Assembly (NCBI GenBank): GCA_947846985.1 | Contig: CANTUZ010000007.1 | Span: forward strand, 32,492,355 to 32,556,354 | Source of the DNA: Fratercula arctica | Taxonomy: Eukaryota > Chordata > Aves > Charadriiformes > Alcidae | Direction of reading: 5' to 3' | Length of the DNA: 64,000 nt | Shown: positions 38,901 to 49,183 of the stretch, piece after piece | Numbering within the stretch: position 1 is the first letter of the stretch | Layout: every line of letters starts with the position of its first letter | Program-made: the position numbers and the translations under genes | The notes under the pieces: model-generated | Told to the model about the DNA's origin: nothing | The model's database searches: none | The model's input: the letters and a program-made list of their open reading frames with translations, nothing else

Positions 38901-40091
38901 CCAAGGTTGTGTATTCCCGATATGCCATTTTTCTTCCAGCCTGATGTAACAGGTTTGCATTTGATTAGTCCAGAAAAAAATTAATCCCCAACACATTTCT
39001 GATTTGGGAGATTACAAATGCCATTGACCCTCCACAGTTTTGGGGACTTGGTACAACTACCAAATTTTAGGTAACTCATCTTGTAGCAAATCCTCTTGGT
39101 TTTTAACTCAGCCTTGTGCATATCACAGTCCAGCTGGGAAACCAGAGTTTCCTTCAGAAGGATGCTGAACTCTGCAGGGAAATTTCAGTGTCATCCCACT
39201 CCCATGACTGCAGATCCCCAGAACATACCAATTACCTGTTGACTTGGTGTTAAGCATCAGCTAAATACTGAACAAACAGTAATTATTGGCAACACATGAT
39301 GTATTAGCACATTCATTTTGATGTTAGTTAATTAATGTTTTGAGTGCTATTCTATGGTCATGTGCCATCTGAAGACATAGAGCCAGATTCCAAGAACTGA
39401 ATTGAAATATTAATTGATTTTGCTAATTGGTGATAACAAATGATTGAATTGCTTGGATTATAAATGCTCTCAAGGCAAACCATCAGCAACAATTTAGCCA
39501 CAAGTTACCTTCCAATTTCCAAAAGTTTCCAAGCAGTAGCTTGGATAAGTAGCTATATCCTGCCTGTGTTAATGTTGTTTCTTCAAAAATCTTTCACTCA
39601 AAGATTTATACTGTATGAATTTAAGGCAGCAATTGATGTAATTTATAGTCATTTGCAAATACATACACAGATGCAGAAAAGTACAAAAAGTCAGACCTTA
39701 AATCAGGACGCTGTGATCTTGATACCAATGGATATGATAAACATCATATTTCCTGAAGATTAATGGCCATTCTGAGAACTGATGACACAGACTGTCATTG
39801 ACTTCTGCTAGGAATTAGCTGGATCCACCTCACTATTGCTTTTCTAAAGAGTGCTTGTAAAAGAAAAAAACTTCAAAAATAGTGCACTTGTAATGTACAT
39901 ATCAGACATCTTCCCACACACGTACAACTAAAAATATCCGAAGTTTGATTGCGTATCAGACCGGTTTGAAGAAAATAAAAAAGCTGGGATGTTCAAGAAT
40001 AGGGAACTCAATTAACTGAACCTTACAACACATTCCCCATCTCTGGAGCTCTGTGGAGCTGGTGCCTTCAGTTTCAGGGTTCTTTGTAACT

Positions 40092-40136
<45 letters not shown>

Positions 40137-43100
40137 AAATAAGGGATACCTCAGATCACATCTGCAGCTACTGTAAAGTCCAGGCAGTGCCAATGATTTA
40201 AAGGAACAAAGTTTACTTGAGCCCTTTGCTTAATTTAATCCTTCCTCTTAAATTATTATTACAATTCCTTAAACTAATTGAAGGTCATTTTGCCCCAAGA
40301 GATGACAATCAATCACTTTGAGCAGAATATATTTTCTTCTGGAGATATACCTTGAGAAACAGCAGAAGGAAATCTCCCTAGTGCTTGGATAACAGTAGAG
40401 TACTAGTGCTGTCATGCAATAAATCTATTTTGCTTTTTCGATTCTCTCTCATATCAAAGTAATTCCAGTCCCCAGGTTTCAGCAGAATCATTTCTCATTT
40501 AAGAGCACTGGGAAGGTCCAATAAAGGACTAGAGCACAGCTTGCACACTAACGCCAACACCGTCAACCCAAAAGTCCCCAATTCCTGCAAAGAAACTCTG
40601 TGGGCGCCTCCCATTTCTGCATCAGTGCCTTGTGCATGTCCAGAGCTGCTGGACGGGTCTGAGCAGGTCCAGGGCTAATCTCCACCATCACCTCCGCAGC
40701 AGGAGTTCCCCAGCCCAGCTTCGTGCACCACCCTGCCCAGCTCACGTCTTCCCGGCACATCTACGGCTCTCCAGCAAGGTGCTGCAGAAAAGGGACACCC
40801 TATTCAGCATCAGATGTGTGAGATGATTTTCTGGTTTGCATGTTCTTATTTAATTCAAGGGGGATTTTGAATGGAAAGAGGGGTTTCTTTCCTGGCTGCA
40901 ATGCTGAGCCCTTCTCTAATAACATGCTGCATAATATGAGAATGCAATCAGAAGAGCTGTGTTTAGAGAGCCAGAGGATTTTTGGTGTGCAATGAAGAAT
41001 TTTTGAACTAAAAAAAGTCAAACTCACTCAGAGTTTCTTTTCATTTGAGCAAATGATTTATGAGAAAACCACTTAATTGTAATAAAACATAGGAAACATT
41101 AGGAAATTGCAGTAAAATGCAAGACTTGCTATTGAGCAAGTGATGGAGAAGGACGGAAGTATCGGCTGGGGTGTCCCACTTCAGTCCTGGCATTCACATC
41201 TGGGATAATCACACATACAGAGCGAGCAGGAAAGGATGATGGTGCAGGCAGAAGCATTCTCTCGTTTAACGGAATCACATTTTTCACTCCCATAAATAAT
41301 AATACATATAAAAAAATAAAATCTATAATTTCACCATACCTAGTGCTCTCCAGATGAGACAGAAAATGACAGTGAAGCAAATGTATGGCCAGTTCCACTC
41401 ATGATTTTCTCCAATGGTGGAAACTCCAAGAAAGATGAAGATAAGGGTGTCACTAACACTGCTCCACATCTTCATGAAGTATTTGACTGTGGTGTGAGAC
41501 TTCAGAGAGATGTTGGCCTCCACGTAACGTTTCATGCCCATGGCACAAGCAATGATACTGAGAAAATGAAACAACAAATTTTTCTACTTAAGCACACAAA
41601 ATTGACACATTGTCATTTGTAAAAAAATAAGGTTCATCAAGTTTTAGATGTTTGCAAACATCTCACTGGGTAGTGATTCACTTCCTAAATTAGTCCAATA
41701 ACATCGGGAGGACTGACAGGACAATAAGATACTATATAGGTTGACCAGACTGTCCGAATCTGTTTTTTTAACAGATTAACAACTCACCATCTATTGCACT
41801 TATCATAGACACACAGCAATACCTACAATTAACTATACCCAACTCTTCCTGTCACAATACACTGTTTTCAGTTCTTTAACTTTGCCAAACTCTAACCATC
41901 TGGGTTGAAGAGTTTCATACTTAGGAGCCCACATTACCTATTTTGCCTGGATGAGAAAAAGACATTTGAGAGAATGGGAGACTTGTTTCTCAGCATGAGA
42001 AATGTGTAAATAGGACTCCTATGAGTTTGGCTGATATCTGGTCACTACAGCAGATTCCTGTAGGACTCAGAATCGGTGTAGTTTAAGAGCGGCATGAATG
42101 TTATACTCCTTCATCCAAGGGACCAAAGTTAATCTCAAGTTGTAGAAACTCAAGCATACGATGTACCTCCTCACACTGTATATTTCTAAGCCTGACTGGA
42201 CTTGCACTGTATATTATTTGGGCACAGCTAGGAAGCCATTGACTCCGTGCAACCAAGAGACAATAAAATGCTGAAGCACACTCATAAGGCTGTACGAAGA
42301 GCCAAGAAATGCCGTTGCTACAGTCAGAACATCTGATCTCCTCAGGTATTGCATACCCAAGGGCACTTCAGAAGTGTGCAGCACCAATTAAAACTTTTGC
42401 CTTGCAGTTTTTCATGGATAACTGGTTCTTCAGGTCACAGGGTACATGTGGTTAGCCTAATTAATCAGCTATTCAAATCAATACATTTTCAGGCCAGCAA
42501 TCTTAGAAGGTCAAAACAATTGAGTGCTCAAAGATTCAAAGCTCCATTTTTTATAATTTAACCTGCACAGAAACATTTTATTCTAAATATTGTACCAGCA
42601 ATAGCAAAACGGCTTTATGTTTCCGAGATCTGATTTCCACCGGTATCTGGTAAGGCCAGCCACATGGAGTTTTATTGCATTAAAAATTCCTTTCACAGGG
42701 GACATCATGGTAACTCTCTTTACATTATATCACATGCAGACAAGCCCTAAGGGAAGTAGATCCTCAGCTTGCAGAAGTGCACCTGGGTCTGGCAGACTGA
42801 CTTTAAACACCTGCTGTGACCAGGACAGGTAAGTGACCCATATATATGCAAACAGGTGTTAAGATAGGTGGTGGTCTCCACAGCACATTATCCATAATGT
42901 ATCCTCTCAGCTAAGAATTATTCAGAAAACAGCCATGCAAGTACTGCTTTGCAGTGAAAACACCACATTTAACCCCAGAATTTCACAAAGGAGATTCTTT
43001 GCATTATTTGGGCATTGATGGAAAAAAACATTTTCCAGGTTGCCACCTGGCACCAACGAACAGGACAGTTTGCAAATGGGCAGAGCTGACTGTGCTGTGG

Positions 43101-46100
43101 TTGAGGTTTTACAACCAGTGTGAAACCAAAGACACCAATTTTCTCCTCCACAGCTATTTATTTATTTCAGGAAGATGCCGTGGGCCACTGCACTAATCTG
43201 CACTGCTGCTAACAAAAGCAGACTAAGGGTCACTTTCCTTCTGGCTCGTCAGCGAATCATCATTGATCTTCACTGCCACAACTCAGCCTCTATTGTTGGA
43301 CCAAGACAAAGGAATGGACAACAACTATATTCATTTCTGCTCTACTTAAAGCACTACGAAAATCAGTAACATTATTATGGGAAAATACTTATCAGATATT
43401 TGGCTGGAACAACAAATAACAAATTAGAAGAAAAAAAATTTTTTTCAAATGAAGATGCACTTTCACCCACTGTGAGTTACTGATTACTGGGGTTTGCATT
43501 CAAACAAAAAAGCCACCAACTCACACACACACACTTCTATTTCTTTAATTTAAAAATAGTTTTTACTGGTTTTCCTCTTTGCCATGAAAAAAAAAAAAAC
43601 ATAATTTTTTTGAAGGAGAAAGAAACAATTGGGTTTGTCTGAAATTAAAACAGGTCTTCAGGGAGAGGACTTGTAGTAAAGGTACAGGATACGAAAGGTC
43701 ACACACAGAAAAGCCACGATGCTCTTACTGGGGAAAGAGATCCCGTTTTATCCAGCAGCATGAGACCAATTCAAATCCCTTTTTTCATCTAGTGCTGTTT
43801 GAGTTCACATCTTTCATCTCCTAAGGAAATGTACCAATACTTTAAAATATTCTGAAATAACTCTTTTTTAATTTATCTTTTTAGATTGACCCACTTTGCA
43901 TAAAGCATTGAGCCAGAAAAAGTAACAGGGACTGCACCATAGGCTAAAAGGAAAATAATAAATTCTTCTGCTTACGTATCTGCCTCAATAAATAGTGGAT
44001 AAAATAGTTCCAGCTAGCAATTAAGAAATCCAATGAGTATTTACGGGCAAGTGACTTCCAGAGCCATGGTCTGGGAATACTTCTTAGGAAAAAGATATGG
44101 GTTCACACCAGATTCACAAGGAATAAACCTGACCTGTTCCATCAACTTCAAAGAAGGGCACTGCCTCTAGGGCAAGGGGAAAAAAAAGAAAAAAAGAAAC
44201 TGAAACTAAAAAGCATTTGTAGAACTGCTTAGCAGATTGCATTGCATTGACAGATTTTTTTTTTTTTTTTTTTTTGGACTATGTAGAATTGACTGTTTTG
44301 GCAATCAAGTTATTTTTCAAAGAAACAAACTGCCAAGATCTGCTTCTTATAATACAGTATTTCCTGGTCACAAACGAATGAATTGTTTGAAATCAAGATA
44401 TATAAAAGAGGCATTTATAATTTGGCAATTATAAGACCAGCAGCACAGGATTCAGCTGCCTTTGCAATTGTTTTGCTTTAGAAACAATGCATTATTCAAA
44501 ATAGAAAATGGGTTCCATAATGGGTACAGTAGATTGTGATTGATAGAAGGAGACACCATTAGGACTGAATGTTTTCTGCTCCATGATGATTATGCAGCAT
44601 ATTTATTTCACCGTTATATCTTACACTCCTATAAATAGGCTTTCTCTTACCTATTCCCAAAGCTAGAATTTTTTTCAGAATGCTAGAATATTGCTCCTAT
44701 TAACCATTCAAGGAAACAAAATCTGCAAGATACAGGAATGGTTTCTATCCAAAATAGTACCATTAGTTTTAAAATAGATCTCCACAATACTCCTGTGTCT
44801 AGCTGGTACCCAACTTAATTTTTTTAGTTTCTTTTTATTTTTATTATTATCGGATTTACAGTTGTTTACACTGTAGCTATCAATGCAGCAGAAGTGCACT
44901 TTATAGTCTTTAGGGAAATATGAAATAGTTGGTTGTGATCTTCAGCACCAGCTGACTTAGCTTAGGCAGGAAAACCAAATGCAACAGATACCAGCCCACA
45001 GAAACCAGAAAGACTGAATCACTCTGTTTTTCATCTGTCTCTGCTTTGACTATTAGGATTATTATATCTATTTTTTTCTCAGCACCTGCTCTGCAAGTGA
45101 AAAGCATGAGATAAGCTCAAAGCTCAGTTACCTCTTTAAAACTGAAGGATCTGGCCCAAAATTATTATTTTATTGAAAGACCTACCCAGTAGAAAGAAAA
45201 ATAAATTAACTGTATTATCTATAAATTACAATTTGTGAAATGCTGAATTTACAGAAGCAAATTGTTTTGCTTCACTGATCCAAAAAGTTGCGTTGAAACA
45301 CATGAGAGAGTATCTGATACGGCGTGAGACTCAGCTGTAGGACACCAGCAGTCCTTGTTTGCCGCACATTGCTGTAACGTGGATGTACAAAGGCTTCACA
45401 GAGTAAAGCGCTCTAAAGCGTTTTTTAGATTGAAGAGTGTATAGGACTGACTGTGCTGTAGTAAACTGCAAGTAGTTTGGGTTTAGTACTTTGAAATCTT
45501 GTTCACCTTGTTCTCTGACAACTTTGGCTGAATCTGTTCAGCAGATTTCAAACATTACTGGAGATAGAGATGATAGATGACACCCTCACACTCAGGAGAC
45601 CAGAAAAACTCATGAGCTGTGTCTGAACTACTTCTGGCAGTAAGTCTGAATCTCCAAAGCAGAGGTTTCCATCAGAGTCCTCCACTCCCAAACAGTAGGA
45701 ATATTTCCAGGCTTCAGGTCTGTAGGGGATACACAACGCCTGCCCCATCACTCTGCTCTGTCACCATAAGGTCTGCCTCAGCACGCCCCTGAGTCCATCA
45801 CCCAAAGCTAGCTGGTAGGTAGGGCATGCAGATCAGGAGGAGAGTGCTGGAACAGACGTGTGTAAACTCAGACCAAACCTTTACGAGGATTTGATTAAAT
45901 ACTCCTTGCAGCTCTTCAAATGTTAGTTTTGACTGGGCCATGCATGGAAAATAACAAAATACGCCAAGAAGGCCCCTTCTGGCTCTGCCAAACCCACTAA
46001 ACATCTCACTGCTTGAACATTCAGGGTTTCCAAACAAAAAAAATGGAGCTTGAATAAATATTCCTCAATAACCTGCACAAACCAATCAGCTGTCTGAAGC

Positions 46101-49100
46101 CTGCCCTGCAGTAGTCATCTGGATTGCTTGTGACTTGCAGCTATTACCATTGATGTGTAATTGTGTAATGTGTGAAATGGGATTACACCTCTCAGCTCTT
46201 CCACAGGCTTTTGTATACAATCATTGCTGCCATACACAGATTTCCAACTAAGCAAATTTACGTTAAAACTTTTTCTGATACTTTTCAGTAAATATAGCCA
46301 AAAAGCTTTCCTGGACAGATCAGATGCTGGAATATACTTACGCCACGATCCCCGAAAGGTGAAACATTTCAGCGGTGAGGTACGAAAGATAGCTGTACAG
46401 GAAGACAAAGAGAGGTTCAATGACACGGATATCCTTGGTGAATCGTGTGGTAAAGGCAGCAGTCATCCCAAAAATAAGACCTACTAAAACTCCTCCTAGC
46501 CCAACCACAAAGAATTTTCCAACTCCAGCAAAAATATCCACAGTTTTGATGGTTGGCATTTCACAGAAAGATCGAAATAGCTTGTAGAGCACCTGGATGA
46601 AAAATTAAAGAGGAAAAACAGCTGTTAACAAGATATTCATCAGACATGGCCATATGTAGCAATGACATTAAAACACACTGCCGGGATTTCTGCCAGCGCA
46701 GGGTCAGCATCCTTCTCTGGAGGTCAGGCTCCTACCCGGGGAGTGCTGTGGCACTCACATGCATTTCTGTCTCCAGACATACAGTAGAAGAGATGTTCAC
46801 CTGAAAGCTTCTGAGGACCTCAGGTCAGAGAAGAGGACCAGGAGTCCTGTGCTAGAAGAGGCTGTTGATGCCTTTTCCCTCTGCAGGGAAACTCTCAGCA
46901 CCAGAGCATCCTTCCTCTGAACATTAAAAACTCAAAATAAAGGCTAATCCTTACCACTGTCACTGCGTCATTCAGAAGCGATTCACCGAAGACCAAAATG
47001 TGTAGCTTTTCATTGACGTGTATCTCTTCAAAGACTGCCAGCACTGCCACGGGATCCACGGCAGCTATCAGGCTGCCAAACAGGAGGTTGTGGAGCAACG
47101 ACACGTCCTGCAAGCGAAAGGCTTCCACCTGGCAGATCCCGTACAGGGAAAAGCCGATCCCAAACACATTCCATATTGTCCCCACGACTGCATAGAGGAG
47201 GATAGTGCCGATGTTCTCAAAAAAGGGACGGCTGGGCATGAAGTACCCTGCATCAAGGACGATGGGTGGCAGCAGGTAGAGGAAAAAGATGTCACTGTCC
47301 ATAACAGGTGGTGACTTGTCGTTCAAGCCATAGATGATTCCCCCCATGATAAGTCCTACAAATATCAATAAACAGCTTTCAGGAACAACAGAAGGCAGCC
47401 TGTTATATAGATGAAACCCTGGAATGGGATAAATAGAAAAAAAAAGTATTATCTCATGAGCCCAAACTGGCTGAAGAGCACCAACCAGCTCCTTATCAGA
47501 GCGAGGAAGCTCCCCCTGCTCGGTCCTTCAGCAGGCTTTGGAGTAGTAGTAATAAATGCACACAATGAAGATGAAGTTGCTCAATCAGAAATTGGCTAGA
47601 AAATCTGAAAGATTACTGGAAACACCAAACTTTCTAATATTACTGTTGGTTCTACTGATGGTTGAGACTGCTTTTCATCATAGCATAAGGTTAAAGATAC
47701 ATTTTTAGGTAATATAAAAATAGAAAAACTAAATAATCTGCATAAATAAAAAAGCATTTAGATGTAATGCAGTTAGCAGGCCATCTTCAACACTAATGTA
47801 AATAGCAACTGCTAATTTTAAAAACAATACAGACTCTATGCATCAAAAAATTGTCAAAAAGTATTGTCATCAATTATAAATGGTGCCGCTTTTAATATTA
47901 GTTAATAATTAACAACTAAAGCTAAAGGCAACATTGAAAAAAGTTCAATCAAGCCAGCCTTGTGCAATGCCCAATGTTAGAGAGAAATGCTGACAACCAC
48001 CACAAGTACTCAAGGTGAGTTATTAAAAGAAAGAAATTGAAACAAACCCAACTGGAATAGGAATAATAAGAAAAAAAAAAATCTGTGATCATTATTATTT
48101 CTTCATGCATGTTAATAGAGTTGAGATCTCATCATATAATATGCACAATAGCCAAACAAAAAGACCATTTCCATCTGAAAGAAATTCTGATCTAAATGAA
48201 TCTCAGAGACTTCTCCCTTCTGAGGAAAAAAATAAAAGAAAAAATGCTATAAAATAACTTTTATTGCAGTAATTTAACAGAAGTGATCACAGTTCCCAGA
48301 GAATAAAAACGAAAGAATATATAATTTCCACTTTTCTATGTCCAGTTTCGCAGGGGAAAAAAAAAAAGATAGGTCCAAGTTATACAAAATGTAATTTCTT
48401 ACGTGTCATTACACAGATGATCTCCTTGAATGCACAGAGATTTTATTTTAGGCTCTACAACACCCCACACAGGGACTGAATTATTCCTTGTGGCTGGCCA
48501 GATGCAGCACCCTTTTTTAAGTCCAAGGAGTCTTCATTTTAAGATAAAGATGTCAGTGGACAGCCTGCAAGTAGCGTAGCTGGCAAGCTAATTGACATGA
48601 CTACACACCTTGGTGTATAGTGCAGTTAAATAAAATTCCTGGAAATCCCAACAGTTTTCCTACTAATAGTAACATCATGCACAGGTGTAAACTTCTAGAT
48701 GAAAAACCATAATTTCCAAACTAAAATGCAACTGGGTAGTTATTTTCCATGCGTGCAGCATGTCTGGCACACAATATGTGCATCCTTAGGACTTGGCATC
48801 TTATCTCAGGCTCCAAGATTGGAGAAGAGGTGAAGCAAAGGCCACCCCTGTCCACACCATCACCAAGAAGACTCCCATCCTTCCTCACCCTCTCAAGATG
48901 CCTTACCTATTTTGGCCAAGGATGCAAGCATGATCCAGAGTGTGATTTCAAAGGGGACTTGAACATGCTGATAATCCAGAGAGAAAAACGCGTGCTCTGA
49001 GGATTCGTTGCCCTGGGCTTCCTCAGCAGCCCAGCTGATGTTCTCCGGGATCACATCCTCCAGCAGCGGCATCACTGAGGAGCCCTGCAGGGCTCTCACC

Positions 49101-49183
49101 CTGGTGGCTTGGAGGATGCAGGAGAGCAAGGACCCAGCTAGGACAGCAGCTGCAGCTTTGCATCCTGGCTTCTGCCCCTCCAT
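23908..49183 (-). CDS. SLC9A2-like: Na+/H+ exchanger, NHE2/NHE4-like (SLC9A family), exons 1-11
   Basis: Eleven exons join with matching phases into 683 codons: 49183-48907, 47418-46955, 46592-46342, 41557-41340, 38773-38577, 33922-33833, 32030-31960, 30779-30615, 29919-29805, 28491-28357, 23974-23908. Residues 1-30 are a signal-type hydrophobic start; sequons are at N48 and N59. The transport domain is complete: [16 protein letters not shown] (137-152, inhibitor region), [12 protein letters not shown] (237-248, E238 and D243), E322/H325/G328, and YGGLRGA (430-436, R434). With a constant offset of 24 these equal NHE1 E262, D267, E346, H349, G352 and R458. Established role: electroneutral exchange of extracellular Na+ for H+ at the plasma membrane. 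The body is closest to NHE2 (SLC9A2), while residues 470-523 look like NHE1. The tail after residue 683 is unresolved. I see no stop or frameshift, so the gene looks functional. Confidence 0.93.
23975..28356 (-). other. Exchanger intron 10
   Basis: No further exon could be supported. It includes a G13 run at 27874-27886. Open frames up to 177 codons occur on the plus strand (27485-28018) but have no family similarity. Another short tail exon could be hidden here. Confidence 0.5.
28357..28491 (-). CDS. SLC9A2-like: Exchanger exon 10
   Basis: The acceptor is gccacatgcag|GGGCCA and the donor is AAGGAG|GTAAGA; 135 nt, phase 0, residues 617-661. AYNRHTLPG and [15 protein letters not shown] match the NHE2/NHE4 YNRHSL and AKEILIRR blocks. 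The end, [11 protein letters not shown], is serine-rich. A second in-frame donor, GAA|GTGAGT, at 28393 would remove the last 12 codons. Confidence 0.9.
29805..29919 (-). CDS. SLC9A2-like: Exchanger exon 9
   Basis: The acceptor is tttttctttgcag|CAACAA and the donor is AGAACG|GTATAA, a weak match to consensus; 115 nt, phase 2 to phase 0, residues 578-616. It ends [18 protein letters not shown], matching the NHE2/NHE4 tail segment with NLYQIRQRT. Part of the cytoplasmic regulatory domain. Confidence 0.92.
30615..30779 (-). CDS. SLC9A2-like: Exchanger exon 8
   Basis: The acceptor is tgttctcaaacag|ATTAGA and the donor is TTGCT|GTAAGT; 165 nt, residues 523-577. It encodes [36 protein letters not shown] and LAEAG. 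The [12 protein letters not shown] block is an NHE2/NHE4 signature and differs from NHE1, so the switch between NHE1-like and NHE2-like wording falls inside this exon. Confidence 0.95.
31960..32030 (-). CDS. SLC9A2-like: Exchanger exon 7 (CHP-binding helix)
   Basis: A 71-nt exon between acceptor tcttctgtttag|TTCTTG and donor GACAA|GTAAGG. It reads [20 protein letters not shown] then WKDK (residues 500-523). F500, L501, L504 and L505 match NHE1 F526, L527, L530 and L531, the hydrophobic face that binds calcineurin-homologous protein (CHP). Binding of CHP by this protein is therefore likely. Confidence 0.93.
33833..33922 (-). CDS. SLC9A2-like: Exchanger exon 6
   Basis: A 90-nt exon, phase 0 on both sides, between acceptor gttatgctgcag|GGAATG and donor ATTCGG|GTAAGT. 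It encodes [20 protein letters not shown] (residues 470-489) and ends GEQIHIR (499). The wording matches NHE1 more closely than NHE2 or NHE4. It was found by motif and phase. Confidence 0.93.
33923..38576 (-). other. Exchanger intron 5
   Basis: No exon was recognised. A GC-rich part at 36.3-36.9 kb contains an 18-bp tandem duplication (two copies, 36541-36576) and a 183-codon plus-strand open frame with no recognisable domain, treated as chance. Confidence 0.6.
38577..38773 (-). CDS. SLC9A2-like: Exchanger exon 5
   Basis: The acceptor is tcctgcttttcag|GGGTTC and the donor is ATACAG|GTAAAA; 197 nt, residues 404-469. It carries [20 protein letters not shown], where G431/G432 and R434 match the NHE1 residues G455/G456 and R458 linked to pH sensing and folding. 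The loop after LLP is two residues shorter than in NHE1 or NHE2. Confidence 0.96.
38774..41339 (-). other. Exchanger intron 4
   Basis: Apart from the tetranucleotide repeat listed separately, no exon or transposon was recognised. Base composition is AT-rich. Confidence 0.6.
40093..40138 (+). repeat. (TAAA)n microsatellite
   Basis: About eleven near-perfect copies of the four-base unit TAAA lie within exchanger intron 4. It is a likely length polymorphism. Confidence 0.9.
41340..41557 (-). CDS. SLC9A2-like: Exchanger exon 4
   Basis: The acceptor is ttcattttctcag|TATCATTGC and the donor is GCACTAG|GTATGG; 218 nt, phase 2 to phase 1, residues 331-403. It encodes [40 protein letters not shown], and [12 protein letters not shown]. 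The latter motif is shared with NHE2 and NHE4 rather than NHE3 or NHE5. Confidence 0.96.
41558..46341 (-). other. Exchanger intron 3
   Basis: AT-rich intron with a T21 tract at 44255-44275 and a short CA repeat at about 43521-43534. No exon, RNA gene or complete transposon was recognised. Confidence 0.6.
46342..46592 (-). CDS. SLC9A2-like: Exchanger exon 3
   Basis: The acceptor is tttttcatccag|GTGCTCTAC and the donor is GTGGC|GTAAGT; 251 nt, phase 0 to phase 2, residues 248-330. It reads VLYKLFRSF through [28 protein letters not shown] and [10 protein letters not shown]322, H325 and G328 correspond to NHE1 E346, H349 and G352, which influence inhibitor sensitivity. Confidence 0.96.
46593..48906 (-). 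other. Exchanger introns 1 and 2
   Basis: The spaces 46593-46954 and 47419-48906 are short introns with canonical ends and no other recognised feature. Confidence 0.6.
46955..47418 (-). CDS. SLC9A2-like: Exchanger exon 2
   Basis: The acceptor is tatcccattccag|GGTTTC and the donor is ACAGTG|GTAAGG; 464 nt, residues 93-247. It completes [18 protein letters not shown] and carries [36 protein letters not shown] and [13 protein letters not shown]139 and G150 match NHE1 L163 and G174 of the amiloride-sensitive region. E238 and D243 are the acidic transport residues. Confidence 0.97.
48907..49183 (-). CDS. SLC9A2-like: Exchanger exon 1 (start codon, signal segment)
   Basis: ATG at 49183-49181 with G at +4. 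It encodes 92 codons: [20 protein letters not shown]..., a hydrophobic leader, then a poorly conserved extracellular stretch with sequons N48 and N59, then [20 protein letters not shown], which is diagnostic for NHE2/NHE4. The donor is AAAATAG|GTAAGG, phase 1. The surrounding DNA is not a CpG island, unlike the UPRT promoter, which suggests restricted expression (inference). Confidence 0.92.

Noticed and set aside
23908..49183. Considered calling the exchanger SLC9A1 or SLC9A3
   Set aside because: NHE3-specific wording is absent, and NHE1-like wording is limited to exons 6-7; the body and the QPKSSIV block are NHE2/NHE4-type.
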